A stretch of 64,000 nt of DNA from Actinomarinicola tropica (GCF_009650215.1 NZ_CP045851.1:2197001-2261000), one strand, 5' to 3'; shown: positions 11,216-20,612, counted from the first letter of the stretch. Numbers and translations: made by a program. The notes: generated by a model from the letters alone, not told the origin.

Positions 11216-11243
11216 TCGAGGTCGAGTGAACCCTCGACCTCGA
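11216..11243. repeat. Perfect 11-bp inverted repeat in the ftsQ-ftsZ interval
   Basis: Arms TCGAGGTCGAG (11216-11226) and CTCGACCTCGA (11233-11243) are exact reverse complements separated by 6 nt. It lies about 105 nt before the ftsZ start. There is no T-tract, so it is not an intrinsic terminator. A repressor operator or an mRNA hairpin tuning ftsZ expression are both possible. Confidence 0.8.
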
Positions 11244-11303
11244 CTGAGGGGTCAGACGGTACCGGCGACATCGGAACGGGGTCAAGGAACACGAGGGGCG
11301 CCC

Positions 11304-12176
11304 TCATCCGGTCGCCTCCCCGTCCTGATCGTCCTCGGTGTGCTCGACGCGGGTGACGACGGGGTTCGACGGCACCCGGACGTCGACGACGTCGAGGTCG
11401 TCGAGGGCCACCTGCGAGAGGATCGTCGACGCCGCGAGGACCTGCTCGTCGACGGCGCGGAGGTCACCGAAGCGGATGTGGCCGCCGTCGGTCCGCGCCG
11501 CCCCCTCGGCGTCGACCTCACCCGGGCGGGGGTGGAGCCGGATCCAGGTCTCGCCCTCGTCGAGGACCACCGCCGCGGTGGCGCTGCGCACCTCGCCGTC
11601 GAGGGCCGTGACGAGGTCGATCACGTGGGCGGGGAGGTCCTCGACGCGCCCGCCGACCGCGGCGGGGCTCGCGCCCTCGACCACCACGTGACCGGCGACG
11701 ACGTCGGTCGCCGAGGCCTCGTCGAGCACGACGGCCTCGCGGTCGACGAGCCAGCTCCGCCCGTCCGCTCCTGCGACGACCGCGACCGGCACCCGTTCGA
11801 CGACCTCGACGCTCACCGTGCCGCCCCAGGAGCGGTGGACGGTCGCCTCGGCCACCCAGGGCAGCGCCGCGACCCGGGTGCGCGCGGCGTCGAGGTCGAG
11901 GTCGGTGAGGGTCTCGCCCCGCACGATGCCCGTCGCCTCGGTGACCGCCGCCTCCCCCGAGCGTGCCGCGCCGCGCACGACGACCTCGTCGACGTCGAGC
12001 AGCGGACTGCGCGTGGCGGCCCACGCGGCCGCGACGACGAGGGTGAGGACCACGAGGACGATCAGCTTCCGGAGGCGGCGCCGTCCCTCGGAGCGACGGA
12101 CCTCGATCCGCCGGGCCCGGATGCGGGCGTCGATCCCCGGTGGGCTCGGTGGTCGCTCGAGGACCGAGCCGCTCAC
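11304..12176 (-). CDS. ftsQ: Cell division protein FtsQ/DivIB
   Basis: 290 residues, bitopic. A basic cytoplasmic N-terminus (about 1-37, ARIRARRIEVRRSEGRRRLRK) precedes one transmembrane helix (38-55). A POTRA domain (about 58-128, starting LLDVDEVVVRGA) and a beta domain with VVERVPVAVV and SWLVDREAVVLDE follow. FtsQ links FtsL/FtsB and regulates septal synthesis. GTG at 12176 overlaps the murB stop (GTGA). Standard order murB-ftsQ-ftsZ. The last 30 residues are poorly conserved and acidic. Confidence 0.93.
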   Translation of the reverse strand: MSGSVLERPPSPPGIDARIRARRIEVRRSEGRRRLRKLIVLVVLTLVVAAAWAATRSPLLDVDEVVVRGAARSGEAAVTEATGIVRGETLTDLDLDAARTRVAALPWVAEATVHRSWGGTVSVEVVERVPVAVVAGADGRSWLVDREAVVLDEASATDVVAGHVVVEGASPAAVGGRVEDLPAHVIDLVTALDGEVRSATAAVVLDEGETWIRLHPRPGEVDAEGAARTDGGHIRFGDLRAVDEQVLAASTILSQVALDDLDVVDVRVPSNPVVTRVEHTEDDQDGEATG

Positions 12177-13096
12177 GGCTGCTCCTCGGGGTCGGGGAGC
12201 CGCGCACCGACGATGCGGGTCTCGGGCTCGAGCAGGACGCCGGCGTGGTCGAGCACCCGTCGGCGGACCTCCGCCATCACGGCGAGGACGTCGTCGGCCG
12301 AGCCGCCGTCGTCGGCCTGGATGAAGTTGGCGTGCTTGTCCGACACCGCGGCCGTGCCGATGCGGAAGCCCTTGGCCCCGGCGGCGTCGATGAGGCGGCC
12401 GGCGCTGTCGCCGGGCGGGTTGGTGAACACCGAGCCGGCGTTCTGGCCACCGGGCTGGTGCGCGCGGCGCCAGCGGACGATGTCGGAGATCTCCCTCTCG
12501 GACGCCCCACGGTCGCCGGGGGACAGCTCGAGCACGGCCTCGACGACGACCTGCGAGGGCCGCACGTTCGAGTGCCGGTAGCGGAGCTCGAGGGCGGACG
12601 CGGGCACGGCCACATCCTCGCCGCCTCGCAGGTCGATGACGTGGATGCTGCGCAGCACGGCGGCCATGTCGGAGCCGTGCCCACCGGCGTTCATGCGCAC
12701 CGCGCCGCCGACCGATCCCGGCACGCCGACCGCCCACTCGAACCCGGCGAGCCCCGCGGCCGCCGTGCGCCGCGCGACCACGGGGAGCGACGCGGCACCG
12801 CCGGCTCGCACCGTGGTGGCCTCGACGTCGATGTGCGCGAGCCCCTCCCCCAGCGTCAGTGCCACGCCCTCGAAGCCGGCGTCGGCGACGAGCAGGTTGG
12901 ATCCCCGCCCGACCACCAGGACGGGCACGTCGAGGCCGCGGAGGGCGTCGGCCACCGCGCGGAGGTCGTCGACGGAGTCCACGTCGACGAGCGCGGCAGC
13001 CGCGCCACCCACCCTGTAGGTGGTCAGCGGACCGAGCGGCGCGTCGTGACGGGCCCGGTCGCCGAGGCGGTCGAGCGCGAGGGCGAGGTCGCTCAC
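12173..13096 (-). CDS. murB: UDP-N-acetylenolpyruvoylglucosamine reductase
   Basis: 307 residues. FAD-dependent enzyme reducing UDP-GlcNAc-enolpyruvate to UDP-MurNAc with NADPH. FAD-binding hallmarks: TTYRVGG (25-31) and VVGRGSNLLV (61-70). GFEWAVGVPGSVGGAVRMNAG follows mid-protein. The catalytic serine lies in NAGSVFTNPPG, and the C-terminal VLLEPETRIVG carries the active-site glutamate. GTG start at 13096 overlaps the murC stop (GTGA). The arrangement of the second domain points to a type I or II enzyme; I could not decide which. Confidence 0.95.
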   Translation of the reverse strand: MSDLALALDRLGDRARHDAPLGPLTTYRVGGAAAALVDVDSVDDLRAVADALRGLDVPVLVVGRGSNLLVADAGFEGVALTLGEGLAHIDVEATTVRAGGAASLPVVARRTAAAGLAGFEWAVGVPGSVGGAVRMNAGGHGSDMAAVLRSIHVIDLRGGEDVAVPASALELRYRHSNVRPSQVVVEAVLELSPGDRGASEREISDIVRWRRAHQPGGQNAGSVFTNPPGDSAGRLIDAAGAKGFRIGTAAVSDKHANFIQADDGGSADDVLAVMAEVRRRVLDHAGVLLEPETRIVGARLPDPEEQP

Positions 13097-14487
13097 GGAG
13101 CACCCTCGGTCAGCGCGGGCAGCAGCTCGTCGGCGAGGCGGGTGATGTCGCCGGCGCCGAGGGTGAGGCACAGGTCGCCGGGGACGAGGAGGCGCGCGAG
13201 CGTCGGCACGAGCGCGGACCGGTCGTCGAGGTAGCTGAGCTGCATCTCGGGGTGGGCGGCGACGACGGCGTCGGCGATCATCCGTCCGCTCACGCCGGGG
13301 ATCGGATCCTCGCCCGCCGGGTCGAGCGCGGTGACGACCACCACGTCGGCCCCGGTGAAGCTGTCGGCGAACTCACGCCACAGGTCGGCGGTCCGGCTGT
13401 AGCGGTGGGGCTGGAAGACGACCACCACACGGCCCCACCCCCCGCTCGCTGCGGCCCGCACCACGGCGCGGACCTTGCCGGGGTTGTGGGCGTAGTCGTC
13501 GACGAGGGTGACGCCCGCCGCCTCGCCCCGGCGCTCGAACCGCCGGCCCACACCTGCGAACGTCGCCAGCGTCGCGGCACCTTCCTCGAGCGGCACGCCG
13601 AGGCCGGCGGCGGCGAGGAGGGCGCCCGCGGCGTTCGTCGCGTTGTGCTCTCCCGGCAGCGGCAGCGCGACGTCGACGACCCGCCCACCGTCGTGGAGCG
13701 AGAACGTGGTGCGGCCACGGTCGATCGCGACGTCGGCGACCCGGAGGTCGGCGTCGGGTGCGATCCCGTAGGTGCGGGCGCCGTGTCGACGCCCGAGGCG
13801 GGCGGCGATCGGGTCGTCCGCACAGACGACGCGGTCCTCCCCGGCCTGGTCGAGGAACCGGTCGAACGCCTGCTCGATCGCGTCGAGCGTGCCGTAGTGG
13901 TCGAGGTGGTCGGCTTCGACGTTGGTGACCACCACCCGGGACGCGCCGAGCTCGAGGAACGTCCCGTCGCTCTCGTCGCCCTCGACCACGAACCACCCGC
14001 CGGGGGTCCACCGCACACCGCCTGCGGCGCCCCCGAGGTCGCCGCCGACGATGAACGACGGGTCGCGGCCGGTCTCGAGGAGGACGTGCACGAGCATCGC
14101 CGTCGTCGTCGTCTTGCCGTGCGTGCCCGAGACCGCGACCGTCGGCCGGGTGCGGGCGATCGCCCCCTGCGCGGCCGGCCGTCCGGCCACGGGCACACCG
14201 TGCGCACGGGCGGCGACGACGTCGGGGTGGTCCGGGCGGACGGCCGTCGAGGCCACGACGAGGTCCGCCGCCGCAGCGCGCTCGGGATCGACGCCGACGT
14301 GGGCGTGCACGCCGGCCGCCCGCAGGCGGGAGAGCACCGGCACGTCGTTCGGGTCGGACCCCGAGACCGTGTGACCCATCCCCGCGAGGATCTCGGCGAT
14401 GGCGCTCATCGCCTTGCCCCCGACGTAGACGACGTGGACGGCGCGCGGCTCGTCGAGGCGCAGGTCGGTCGCGTGCAGCTCAGCCAC
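13093..14487 (-). CDS. murC: UDP-N-acetylmuramate--L-alanine ligase
   Basis: 464 residues. ATP-dependent Mur ligase adding L-Ala to UDP-MurNAc. N-terminal Rossmann domain (HVVYVGGKAMSAIAEIL), P-loop GTHGKTTT at 121-128, ligase motifs EGDESDGTFLEL, ADHLDHYG and GEHNATNAAGAL, and the C-terminal DDYAHNPGKVRAVV, which is diagnostic for MurC. GTG at 14487 overlaps the murG stop by 8 nt. The usual GxGGxGMS entry loop is VYVGGKAMS here, a mild deviation. Confidence 0.96.
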   Translation of the reverse strand: MAELHATDLRLDEPRAVHVVYVGGKAMSAIAEILAGMGHTVSGSDPNDVPVLSRLRAAGVHAHVGVDPERAAAADLVVASTAVRPDHPDVVAARAHGVPVAGRPAAQGAIARTRPTVAVSGTHGKTTTTAMLVHVLLETGRDPSFIVGGDLGGAAGGVRWTPGGWFVVEGDESDGTFLELGASRVVVTNVEADHLDHYGTLDAIEQAFDRFLDQAGEDRVVCADDPIAARLGRRHGARTYGIAPDADLRVADVAIDRGRTTFSLHDGGRVVDVALPLPGEHNATNAAGALLAAAGLGVPLEEGAATLATFAGVGRRFERRGEAAGVTLVDDYAHNPGKVRAVVRAAASGGWGRVVVVFQPHRYSRTADLWREFADSFTGADVVVVTALDPAGEDPIPGVSGRMIADAVVAAHPEMQLSYLDDRSALVPTLARLLVPGDLCLTLGAGDITRLADELLPALTEGAP

Positions 14488-15631
14488 GGGCGTGCTCCTC
14501 GCAGAGCGCGGCGACGCGTCGAGCGGCGTCCGGGTGCCCGGCGTCGAGCGCGGCGCGTCCCGTGGCGGCGAGGACGGCGCGGTCCGAGATGAGCTCCGCG
14601 ACGACGGCCTCGAGCCGCGCGCCGGTGAGCTCGGCGTCGGCGACGATGCGGGCCGCACCGACCTCGACGAGGAGCTCGGCGTTGGCGCGCTGCGCGTCGC
14701 GGGGAGCGATGGGGAGCGGGACGAGGATGGAGGCCAGCCCGACGACCGCGAGCTCGGCCACGGTGGACGCCCCCGACCGACCGATGAAGAGGTCGGCGGC
14801 CGCCATCCACCGCGGCGTCTCGTCCTCGTACTCGACGGGGTCGTACACGAGCCCGCCGTCGACCGTCGTGGGCGTCGGCGCGTGCTCGGTGTGCCAGTCC
14901 CGGCGACCGATGACGTGGCGGACGTGGACGTCGTCACGCTCGGCGAGGCGGCCGACGAGGTCGATGACGGCTCGGTTGACCGAGCGCGCGCCGAGGCTGC
15001 CGCTCTGGACGAACACGAGCACCTGGTCCTCGCCGACGCCGAGCTCGGCGCGGAGCGCCGCCCGGCGGACCGGATCGGCGGCGACCTCGGCCGCCTCCAC
15101 GATCTCCGGCCGGACCGGGTTGCCGGTGACGACGGCGCGCGGCAGGTCGGTACGCGCAGCGGGCACGGCGCAGGCGCGCGCGACACGCCCGGCCAGGCGG
15201 TTCGCCAGCGACGCCCGGGCGTTCTGCTCGGTCACGACCACCGGCACCCGCCAGATCGCCGCGCCGACGACCCCGGGGACGGCGGCGTAGCCGCCGAGCG
15301 ACAGGACGACCGAGGGGCGCAGTCGACGCACGACCCCGATGCCCCGGACGACACCACGCACGATGCCCCACGCGGCGCGCAGGTTCTCGAGGTTCACCCG
15401 TCGGTCGTTCAGTCCCCGCCCGGGCAGGACGGTCAGGGGGTGCCCGGCCGCAGGGACCATCGAGGTCTCGGTCCCGCGAGCCGACCCGAGGAAGTGGATC
15501 GACTCGGGTGGGTGCCCGGCGTCGACGAGGGCCCGGGCCACGGCCAGTCCGGGGACGACGTGTCCGGCGGTCCCCCCTCCGGCGACGAGGCACCACGTGC
15601 GCGGCTCGGTCGGCGGCACGGGGTCGGTCAT
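14480..15631 (-). CDS. murG: UDP-GlcNAc:lipid I N-acetylglucosaminyltransferase MurG
   Basis: 383 residues. GT28 glycosyltransferase converting lipid I to lipid II at the inner face of the membrane. The N-terminal glycine-rich loop GGGTAGHVVPGLA lies at 18-30. LSLGGYAAVPG and VTEQNARASLANR form the lipid-binding half. The UDP-GlcNAc site is marked by QSGSLGARSVN and GRSGASTVAELAVVGLASILVPLP. ATG at 15631 overlaps the ftsW stop (ATGA). Confidence 0.97.
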   Translation of the reverse strand: MTDPVPPTEPRTWCLVAGGGTAGHVVPGLAVARALVDAGHPPESIHFLGSARGTETSMVPAAGHPLTVLPGRGLNDRRVNLENLRAAWGIVRGVVRGIGVVRRLRPSVVLSLGGYAAVPGVVGAAIWRVPVVVTEQNARASLANRLAGRVARACAVPAARTDLPRAVVTGNPVRPEIVEAAEVAADPVRRAALRAELGVGEDQVLVFVQSGSLGARSVNRAVIDLVGRLAERDDVHVRHVIGRRDWHTEHAPTPTTVDGGLVYDPVEYEDETPRWMAAADLFIGRSGASTVAELAVVGLASILVPLPIAPRDAQRANAELLVEVGAARIVADAELTGARLEAVVAELISDRAVLAATGRAALDAGHPDAARRVAALCEEHARG

Positions 15632-16803
15632 CGTTCCAGTGTCGCCCCTCCACGGGCCTGGCGGGCCACGTTGAGCAGGATCCCGGTGGCCGCCATCGTC
15701 GAGAGCATCGAGGACCCGCCGAAGGAGACGAACGGCAGCGGGACGCCGGTGATCGGGAGGATGCCGACCACGGCGCCGATGTTGACGAACGCCTGAGCCG
15801 CGAGCCAGGTGGTGATGCCGACGGCCAGCAGGGTGCCGAAGCGGTCGGGGGCCCGCAGCGCCGCGGCGACGCCGAGCCAGCACAGCGCCATGACCAGGAG
15901 GACGACGGCCGACGCACCGAGCAGGCCGGTCTCCTCGGCGATGATCGCGAAGACGAAGTCGGTGTGGGCGAAGGGCAGGAAGCCCCACTTCGAGCGACTG
16001 GCGCCCAGGCCGACGCCCAGCCAGCCGCCCTGCGCCGTCCCGATCAGGCTCTGGATCGTCTGGTAGCCCTCGCCCCGGGGATCGGCCCACGGATCGAGGA
16101 AGCCCGAGACGCGTGCGCGGCGGTAGGGCGCGGCGAGCGCCAGCCCCACCGCGGTGACGGCTGCACCCATCGAGATGCCCGCGAGGGGCAGCAGCGGCAT
16201 CCCCGAGACGAGCAGCATCGCGCCGACGATCGCGCCGGTGACCATCGTCGTGCCGAGGTTCGGTTGCAGCATCAGGAGGGCGCAGACGATGCCGGCCATG
16301 ATGAGCACCGGCTGCAACGTCAGCCGGAGGTGGCCGATGCGGTGGGCCCGGCGGGCGAGCAGGTCGGCGATGAACAGGATCAGGCCGAGCTTGGCGAACT
16401 CCGAGGGCTGGATCTGGATCGGGCCCGCGCCGAGCCACCGCGTGGAGCCGTAGACGCTCACGCCGATCCCCGGCACGAGCACGAGTCCGAGAGCGACGAT
16501 CGAGCCGAGGAGCAGCGGAGAGGCGAGGCGGCGCCACAGCCGGTAGTCGATCCGCATGGTGACGACGAGGACGACGAGGCCCACGGCGAGCCAGATGACC
16601 TGGCGCTTGACGAAGTACCAGGACGACCCGAACTGGTAGAGGCCGACGACCGACGACGCCGACATCACCATGACGAGGCCGACGACGCACAGCAGCAGGA
16701 CGACGGTGAGGAGGCCGAGGAAGACCCCGGTGCGCCGACCGCTCGGTCGGCCGAGCCGCAGGCGGGGCCGCGACCGCTCGGGTCGGGTGGTGAGAACCGT
16801 CAC
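15628..16803 (-). CDS. ftsW: Septal peptidoglycan polymerase FtsW (SEDS)
   Basis: 391 residues, about ten transmembrane helices. SEDS glycosyltransferase polymerising lipid II at the septum with its partner FtsI. Diagnostic segments are SVYGSTRWLGAGPIQIQPSEFAKLG, HTDFVFAIIAEETGLLGA and GVPLPFVSFGGSSMLS. The location in the mur/fts cluster, and ftsI in the same operon, favour FtsW over RodA. GTG at 16803 overlaps the murD stop (GTGA). The short Arg-rich N-terminus is typical of actinobacterial FtsW. Confidence 0.95.
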   Translation of the reverse strand: MTVLTTRPERSRPRLRLGRPSGRRTGVFLGLLTVVLLLCVVGLVMVMSASSVVGLYQFGSSWYFVKRQVIWLAVGLVVLVVTMRIDYRLWRRLASPLLLGSIVALGLVLVPGIGVSVYGSTRWLGAGPIQIQPSEFAKLGLILFIADLLARRAHRIGHLRLTLQPVLIMAGIVCALLMLQPNLGTTMVTGAIVGAMLLVSGMPLLPLAGISMGAAVTAVGLALAAPYRRARVSGFLDPWADPRGEGYQTIQSLIGTAQGGWLGVGLGASRSKWGFLPFAHTDFVFAIIAEETGLLGASAVVLLVMALCWLGVAAALRAPDRFGTLLAVGITTWLAAQAFVNIGAVVGILPITGVPLPFVSFGGSSMLSTMAATGILLNVARQARGGATLER

Positions 16804-18146
16804 GCCGAGGCCTCCTCGATCATCGAGCGGACGAGCCGGGCGAAGTCGTCGCCCCGTTCGCCGTAGTTCGCGTACCAGTCCTGCGAGGCGCCCCCGGGCG
16901 ACAGGAGCACGACGTCACCGGGTCGGGCGGCGGCACGGGCCGCGGCCACGGCCTCCGCCATCGACGACGCGGTCGTGACCGCCACACCGGCGCCACGGAA
17001 GAGCGCCTCGAGGGCAGGGGCCGACTCGCCGATGGCCACGACGGCCCGGAGCCGCTCGGGCAGGCTCGCCAGCGGTGAGGGGTCGAGCCCCTTGCCCTTG
17101 CCACCCGCGATGAGCACCACGGCGTCGAAGCCGCTGATCGCCGCCACCGCGGCCTGGGGGACGGTGGCCTTGGAGTCGTCGACGTAGCGGACGCCGTCGA
17201 GCTCGCCCACGGGTGCGACGCGGTGCGGGAGCCCGGTGAAGGCGCGCAGCACGTCGGCCACCGCCGCGGTGGACGCACCGGCGGCCCGGGCCGTCGCCGC
17301 CGCGGCGAGGGCGTTGGCGATGTCGTGGGGCTGCCGGCGCGGCAGCTCGTCGACCGCGACGATCCGCTCCCCGTCGTCGGCGACGAGCCAGCCGTCGACC
17401 ACCCGGTAGTCGCCCTGCGTCGGGGAGAAGGTGACGCGGCGCGCCGGACCGGCGTGCGCCATGACGACGGGGTCGTCGGCGTTGAGCACCGCGACGTCGT
17501 CGGCCGACTGGTCGCGCAGCAGCTGGGCCTTGGCCGCCTCGTAGGCCTCGAGCGAGGCGTGGACGTCGAGGTGGTCGGGGGCGAAGTTGAGCCAGGTGGC
17601 CACGGCGGGAGCGAACCGGTGGGAGTGCGCGATGCGGAACGACGACGCCTCGACGACGAACACGTCGATCGACGGGTCGTCGATGGCCTCGACGAGGGGC
17701 ACGTCGGTGTTGCCCGCCGCCACGGCGCGACGTCCGCTCGCGGTGAGCATGTCGGTGACGAGGGTCGTCACCGTGGTCTTGCCGTTGGTGCCCGTGACCG
17801 CGATGCGGGGCCGGTCGTCCCACTCCCCCGCGAGGTCGAGCTCGGAGCGGATGGGCGTCCCCAGCGAGCGGGCGACGACCATCGCCGGATGGCGATCGGG
17901 GACGCCGGGGCTCGGCAGCAGCCGGTCGGCGCGGGCGACGAGGTCCCGGACGTCGGACGGGTCGGGCGCCGGCACGAGGGTGACGCCGAGCTCGTCGGCG
18001 GCGTCGCGCACCGCGTCGGTGGGGCGGTCCTCGATCGCGACGACGTCCTCGCCCCGATGACGCAGCGCCGCGGCGACGGCCCGGCCGGTGATGCCGAGCC
18101 CGACGACCAGGTTGGCGATGCGTCCGGCGGTGCGCTCGGTGGTCAC
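16800..18146 (-). CDS. murD: UDP-N-acetylmuramoyl-L-alanine--D-glutamate ligase
   Basis: 448 residues. Mur ligase adding D-Glu to UDP-MurNAc-L-Ala. The N-terminal nucleotide-sugar loop is VVGLGITGRAVA (14-25), with P-loop GTNGKTT at about 119-125. VVEASSFRIAH replaces the usual EVSSFQL, NFAPDHLDVHAS is the metal-binding region, and DDSKATVPQAAVAAISGF and LIAGGKGKGLD are C-terminal MurD signatures. GTG at 18146 lies 4 nt past the mraY stop. Its stop overlaps the ftsW start. Confidence 0.95.
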   Translation of the reverse strand: MTTERTAGRIANLVVGLGITGRAVAAALRHRGEDVVAIEDRPTDAVRDAADELGVTLVPAPDPSDVRDLVARADRLLPSPGVPDRHPAMVVARSLGTPIRSELDLAGEWDDRPRIAVTGTNGKTTVTTLVTDMLTASGRRAVAAGNTDVPLVEAIDDPSIDVFVVEASSFRIAHSHRFAPAVATWLNFAPDHLDVHASLEAYEAAKAQLLRDQSADDVAVLNADDPVVMAHAGPARRVTFSPTQGDYRVVDGWLVADDGERIVAVDELPRRQPHDIANALAAAATARAAGASTAAVADVLRAFTGLPHRVAPVGELDGVRYVDDSKATVPQAAVAAISGFDAVVLIAGGKGKGLDPSPLASLPERLRAVVAIGESAPALEALFRGAGVAVTTASSMAEAVAAARAAARPGDVVLLSPGGASQDWYANYGERGDDFARLVRSMIEEASA

Positions 18147-18150
18147 GGCG

Positions 18151-19185
18151 TCACCTGCCCACGCCGGTGATCGAGATGTAGTCGGCGTAGTAGGTCCCGA
18201 GGGCGATCGCGGTGGACATGCCGGCGAGGATCCAGAACCGGATGATGATCTTGGTCTCGGGCCAGCCCGCCAGCTCGAAGTGGTGGTGGATCGGCGCCAT
18301 CCGGAAGATGCGCTTGCCGGTGAGCTGGTAGCTCCCGACCTGGAGGATCACCGACATCGTCACGAGGACGTAGAGCCCGCCGACGATCGGGAGCAGCAGC
18401 TGGGTGTTGTTGCCGAGCGCGAGGGTCGCGAACGCCGCGCCGATGGCGAGGGCGCCGGTGTCGCCCATGAAGATCTGCGCCGGGGAGGCGTTCCACCACA
18501 GGAAGCCGGTGCAGGCACCGAGCATCGCCGCGGCGACCACGGCCAGGTCGAGGGCGTGCGCGTACTCGTAGACCCCGGGGTTGCGGAAGGCCCAGAAGCC
18601 GATGACGGTGAAGGCGGCGAACCCGAGAGCCGCAGATCCGGCGACCAGGCCGTCGAGGCCGTCGGTGAGGTTGACCGCGTTGGTGCTGCCCAGGATGAGC
18701 AGGAGCGCCCACACCGCCCAGCCGCCGTTGCCGAGGTCGATGCCGAGCGTCCCTGCCCGGGTGAACGACAGCTCGGTGGACACGTTGGTGAACGCGAGCA
18801 TCGACACGGCGAAGCCGCCGGCGACGAGCACCAGCCCCGTGGCCTTCGCCCGCTTCGTGAGCCCGAGGTTGCGCTCGCTCGTCACCTTGATCCAGTCGTC
18901 GATGAAGCCGACGACGCCGGCGAGGGCGATGGTGACGACGATGATGAGCCCCGTCCGCGTGTAGACGCCGCGGAACAGGTTGGTGATGCCGTAGGCGAAC
19001 AGGAGCCCGAGGACGATGGCGATGCCGCCCATGGTGGGGGTCCCGGCCTTGATCGTGTGCCCCTCGGGCACGTCCTCGTGGATCGGCTGGCCGATCTCGT
19101 GCTCGGTGAGCCAGGTGATGAGGTAGCGGGTGGCGCCGAGCGAGACGACGAGTCCGACGCCGGCGGCGATGAGCAGCTGGATCAC
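18151..19185 (-). CDS. mraY: Phospho-N-acetylmuramoyl-pentapeptide transferase
   Basis: 344 residues, ten predicted transmembrane helices. Transfers phospho-MurNAc-pentapeptide to undecaprenyl phosphate, making lipid I. Signatures: GTPTMGGIAI, GFIDDWIKV, NAVNLTDGLDGL, FMGDTGALAIGA and the basic-loop APIHHHFELAGW. I choose GTG 19185 over GTG 19191 because GGAGG lies 9 nt before the former and only 3 nt before the latter, and the former also gives a GTGA overlap with the murE stop. No murF lies between murE and mraY, where it is usual. Confidence 0.96.
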   Translation of the reverse strand: MIQLLIAAGVGLVVSLGATRYLITWLTEHEIGQPIHEDVPEGHTIKAGTPTMGGIAIVLGLLFAYGITNLFRGVYTRTGLIIVVTIALAGVVGFIDDWIKVTSERNLGLTKRAKATGLVLVAGGFAVSMLAFTNVSTELSFTRAGTLGIDLGNGGWAVWALLLILGSTNAVNLTDGLDGLVAGSAALGFAAFTVIGFWAFRNPGVYEYAHALDLAVVAAAMLGACTGFLWWNASPAQIFMGDTGALAIGAAFATLALGNNTQLLLPIVGGLYVLVTMSVILQVGSYQLTGKRIFRMAPIHHHFELAGWPETKIIIRFWILAGMSTAIALGTYYADYISITGVGR

Positions 19186-20612
19186 GCGCACCCACCTCCG
19201 AGCCGGGCGTGCTCCTCGCGGACGACGACCGCGTCGTCGAACGGGCGCTGCTCCCCCGCGACCTCCTGGTACTTCTCGTGACCCTTGCCGGCGACGATGA
19301 CGAGGTCGCCGGGTCCGGCCGCCTCGAGCGCCGTCGCGATGGCCGCGCGGCGGTCGGGCTCGACGACGACCCCCTCGGTGCGGCGCACCCCCGCGAGCGT
19401 GTCCTCGATGATCGACCGTGGGTCCTCGCTGCGCGGGTTGTCACTCGTGAGCACGACGGTGTCGGCGAGGCGGTCGGCGACCTCTCCCATCGCTGGCCGC
19501 TTGGTGCGGTCCTTGTCGCCGCCGCAGCCGAACACGACGTGGACGCGGTGCTCTCCGACGACCTCCCGGGCCGCCTCGAGGACCCGCGCCAGGCCGTCGG
19601 GCGTGTGGGCGAAGTCGACGACGACGGTGTAGGGCGCGCGCAGGTCGATCACCTCGAACCGACCGGCGATCGACGGCAGCCGGGCCAGGCCGTCGGCGAC
19701 CGCCTGCGGTGAGGCACCGAGCAGCGCCGCGGTCGTCGCCGCGGCGAGGGCGTTCGAGACGTTGAAGCGCCCGCCGAGCGGCAGCTCCACGGCGACGTCG
19801 CGCCATGTGAAGCGCGAGCGGTCGAGGCCGAGCTCGAGGTCGGCGGCGTCGTCGAGCGAGTAGCCGACGGTGGGGACCTGGGCGGCGTCGAGCAGCAGGC
19901 GGCCGTACGGGTCGTCGAGGTTGACGACGGCGCGCTCTGCCAGCTCCGGCTCGAACAGCCGGGCCTTGGCCTGGAAGTAGGCCTCCATCGTGCCGTGGTA
20001 GTCGAGGTGGTCGCGGCTGAGGTTGGTGAAGACGGCGACGCGGAAGCGGGTGGCGTCGACGCGGTGCTGGGCGAGGGCGTGCGACGAGACCTCGATCGCC
20101 GCGGCGGTCCGCCCGCTGTCACGCAGCTCGGCGAGGCGGCGCTGCAGCTCGGGCGCCTCCGGCGTCGTCCGCACCCCGGAGAGCGTGCCGATCACGCCGG
20201 TCGGACGGCCCGATGCCTCGAGGATCGCCTGGACCATGTGGGTGACCGTGGTCTTGCCGTTGGTGCCGGTGACGCCCACGACATCGAGCGCGGTGGACGG
20301 ACGCCCGTGGACCTCGGAGGCGAGCAGCGCCATGGCCGACCGCCCGAAGCGGGTGCGGATCTCGGGCACGCCCAGGCCGAGCGGGCGCTCGCACAGGAGG
20401 GCCACCGCACCCGACTCGATCGCGGCGGCGGCGTGGTCGTGGCCGTCGGAGGTCTGGCCGACGAGCGCGCAGAAGATCGAACCCGGCGTCACCGCGCGGG
20501 AGTCGAGCACGACGTCGGCGACGCGGATCCCCTCGGTCGAGCCGGCGACGGAGAGCTCGGGCATCGCCTCGCGGAGGGTCGCCACGAGGGCGTCGAGCTC
20601 GACGTCAGCCAC
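19182..20612 (-). CDS. murE: UDP-MurNAc-tripeptide synthetase (DAP-adding)
   Basis: 476 residues. Mur ligase adding the third stem residue. P-loop GTNGKTT at 116-122; EVSSHALAQHRVD, NLSRDHLDYHG and the carbamylated-lysine region MEAYFQAKARLF are present. The selectivity motif DNPR begins at about 391 (TSDNPRSEDP), which in characterised MurE enzymes marks diaminopimelate rather than lysine as substrate. VIVAGKGHEKYQ closes the C-terminal domain. GTG at 20612 overlaps the ftsI stop by 8 nt. The stem peptide here is therefore probably DAP-type. Confidence 0.96.
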   Translation of the reverse strand: MADVELDALVATLREAMPELSVAGSTEGIRVADVVLDSRAVTPGSIFCALVGQTSDGHDHAAAAIESGAVALLCERPLGLGVPEIRTRFGRSAMALLASEVHGRPSTALDVVGVTGTNGKTTVTHMVQAILEASGRPTGVIGTLSGVRTTPEAPELQRRLAELRDSGRTAAAIEVSSHALAQHRVDATRFRVAVFTNLSRDHLDYHGTMEAYFQAKARLFEPELAERAVVNLDDPYGRLLLDAAQVPTVGYSLDDAADLELGLDRSRFTWRDVAVELPLGGRFNVSNALAAATTAALLGASPQAVADGLARLPSIAGRFEVIDLRAPYTVVVDFAHTPDGLARVLEAAREVVGEHRVHVVFGCGGDKDRTKRPAMGEVADRLADTVVLTSDNPRSEDPRSIIEDTLAGVRRTEGVVVEPDRRAAIATALEAAGPGDLVIVAGKGHEKYQEVAGEQRPFDDAVVVREEHARLGGGCA

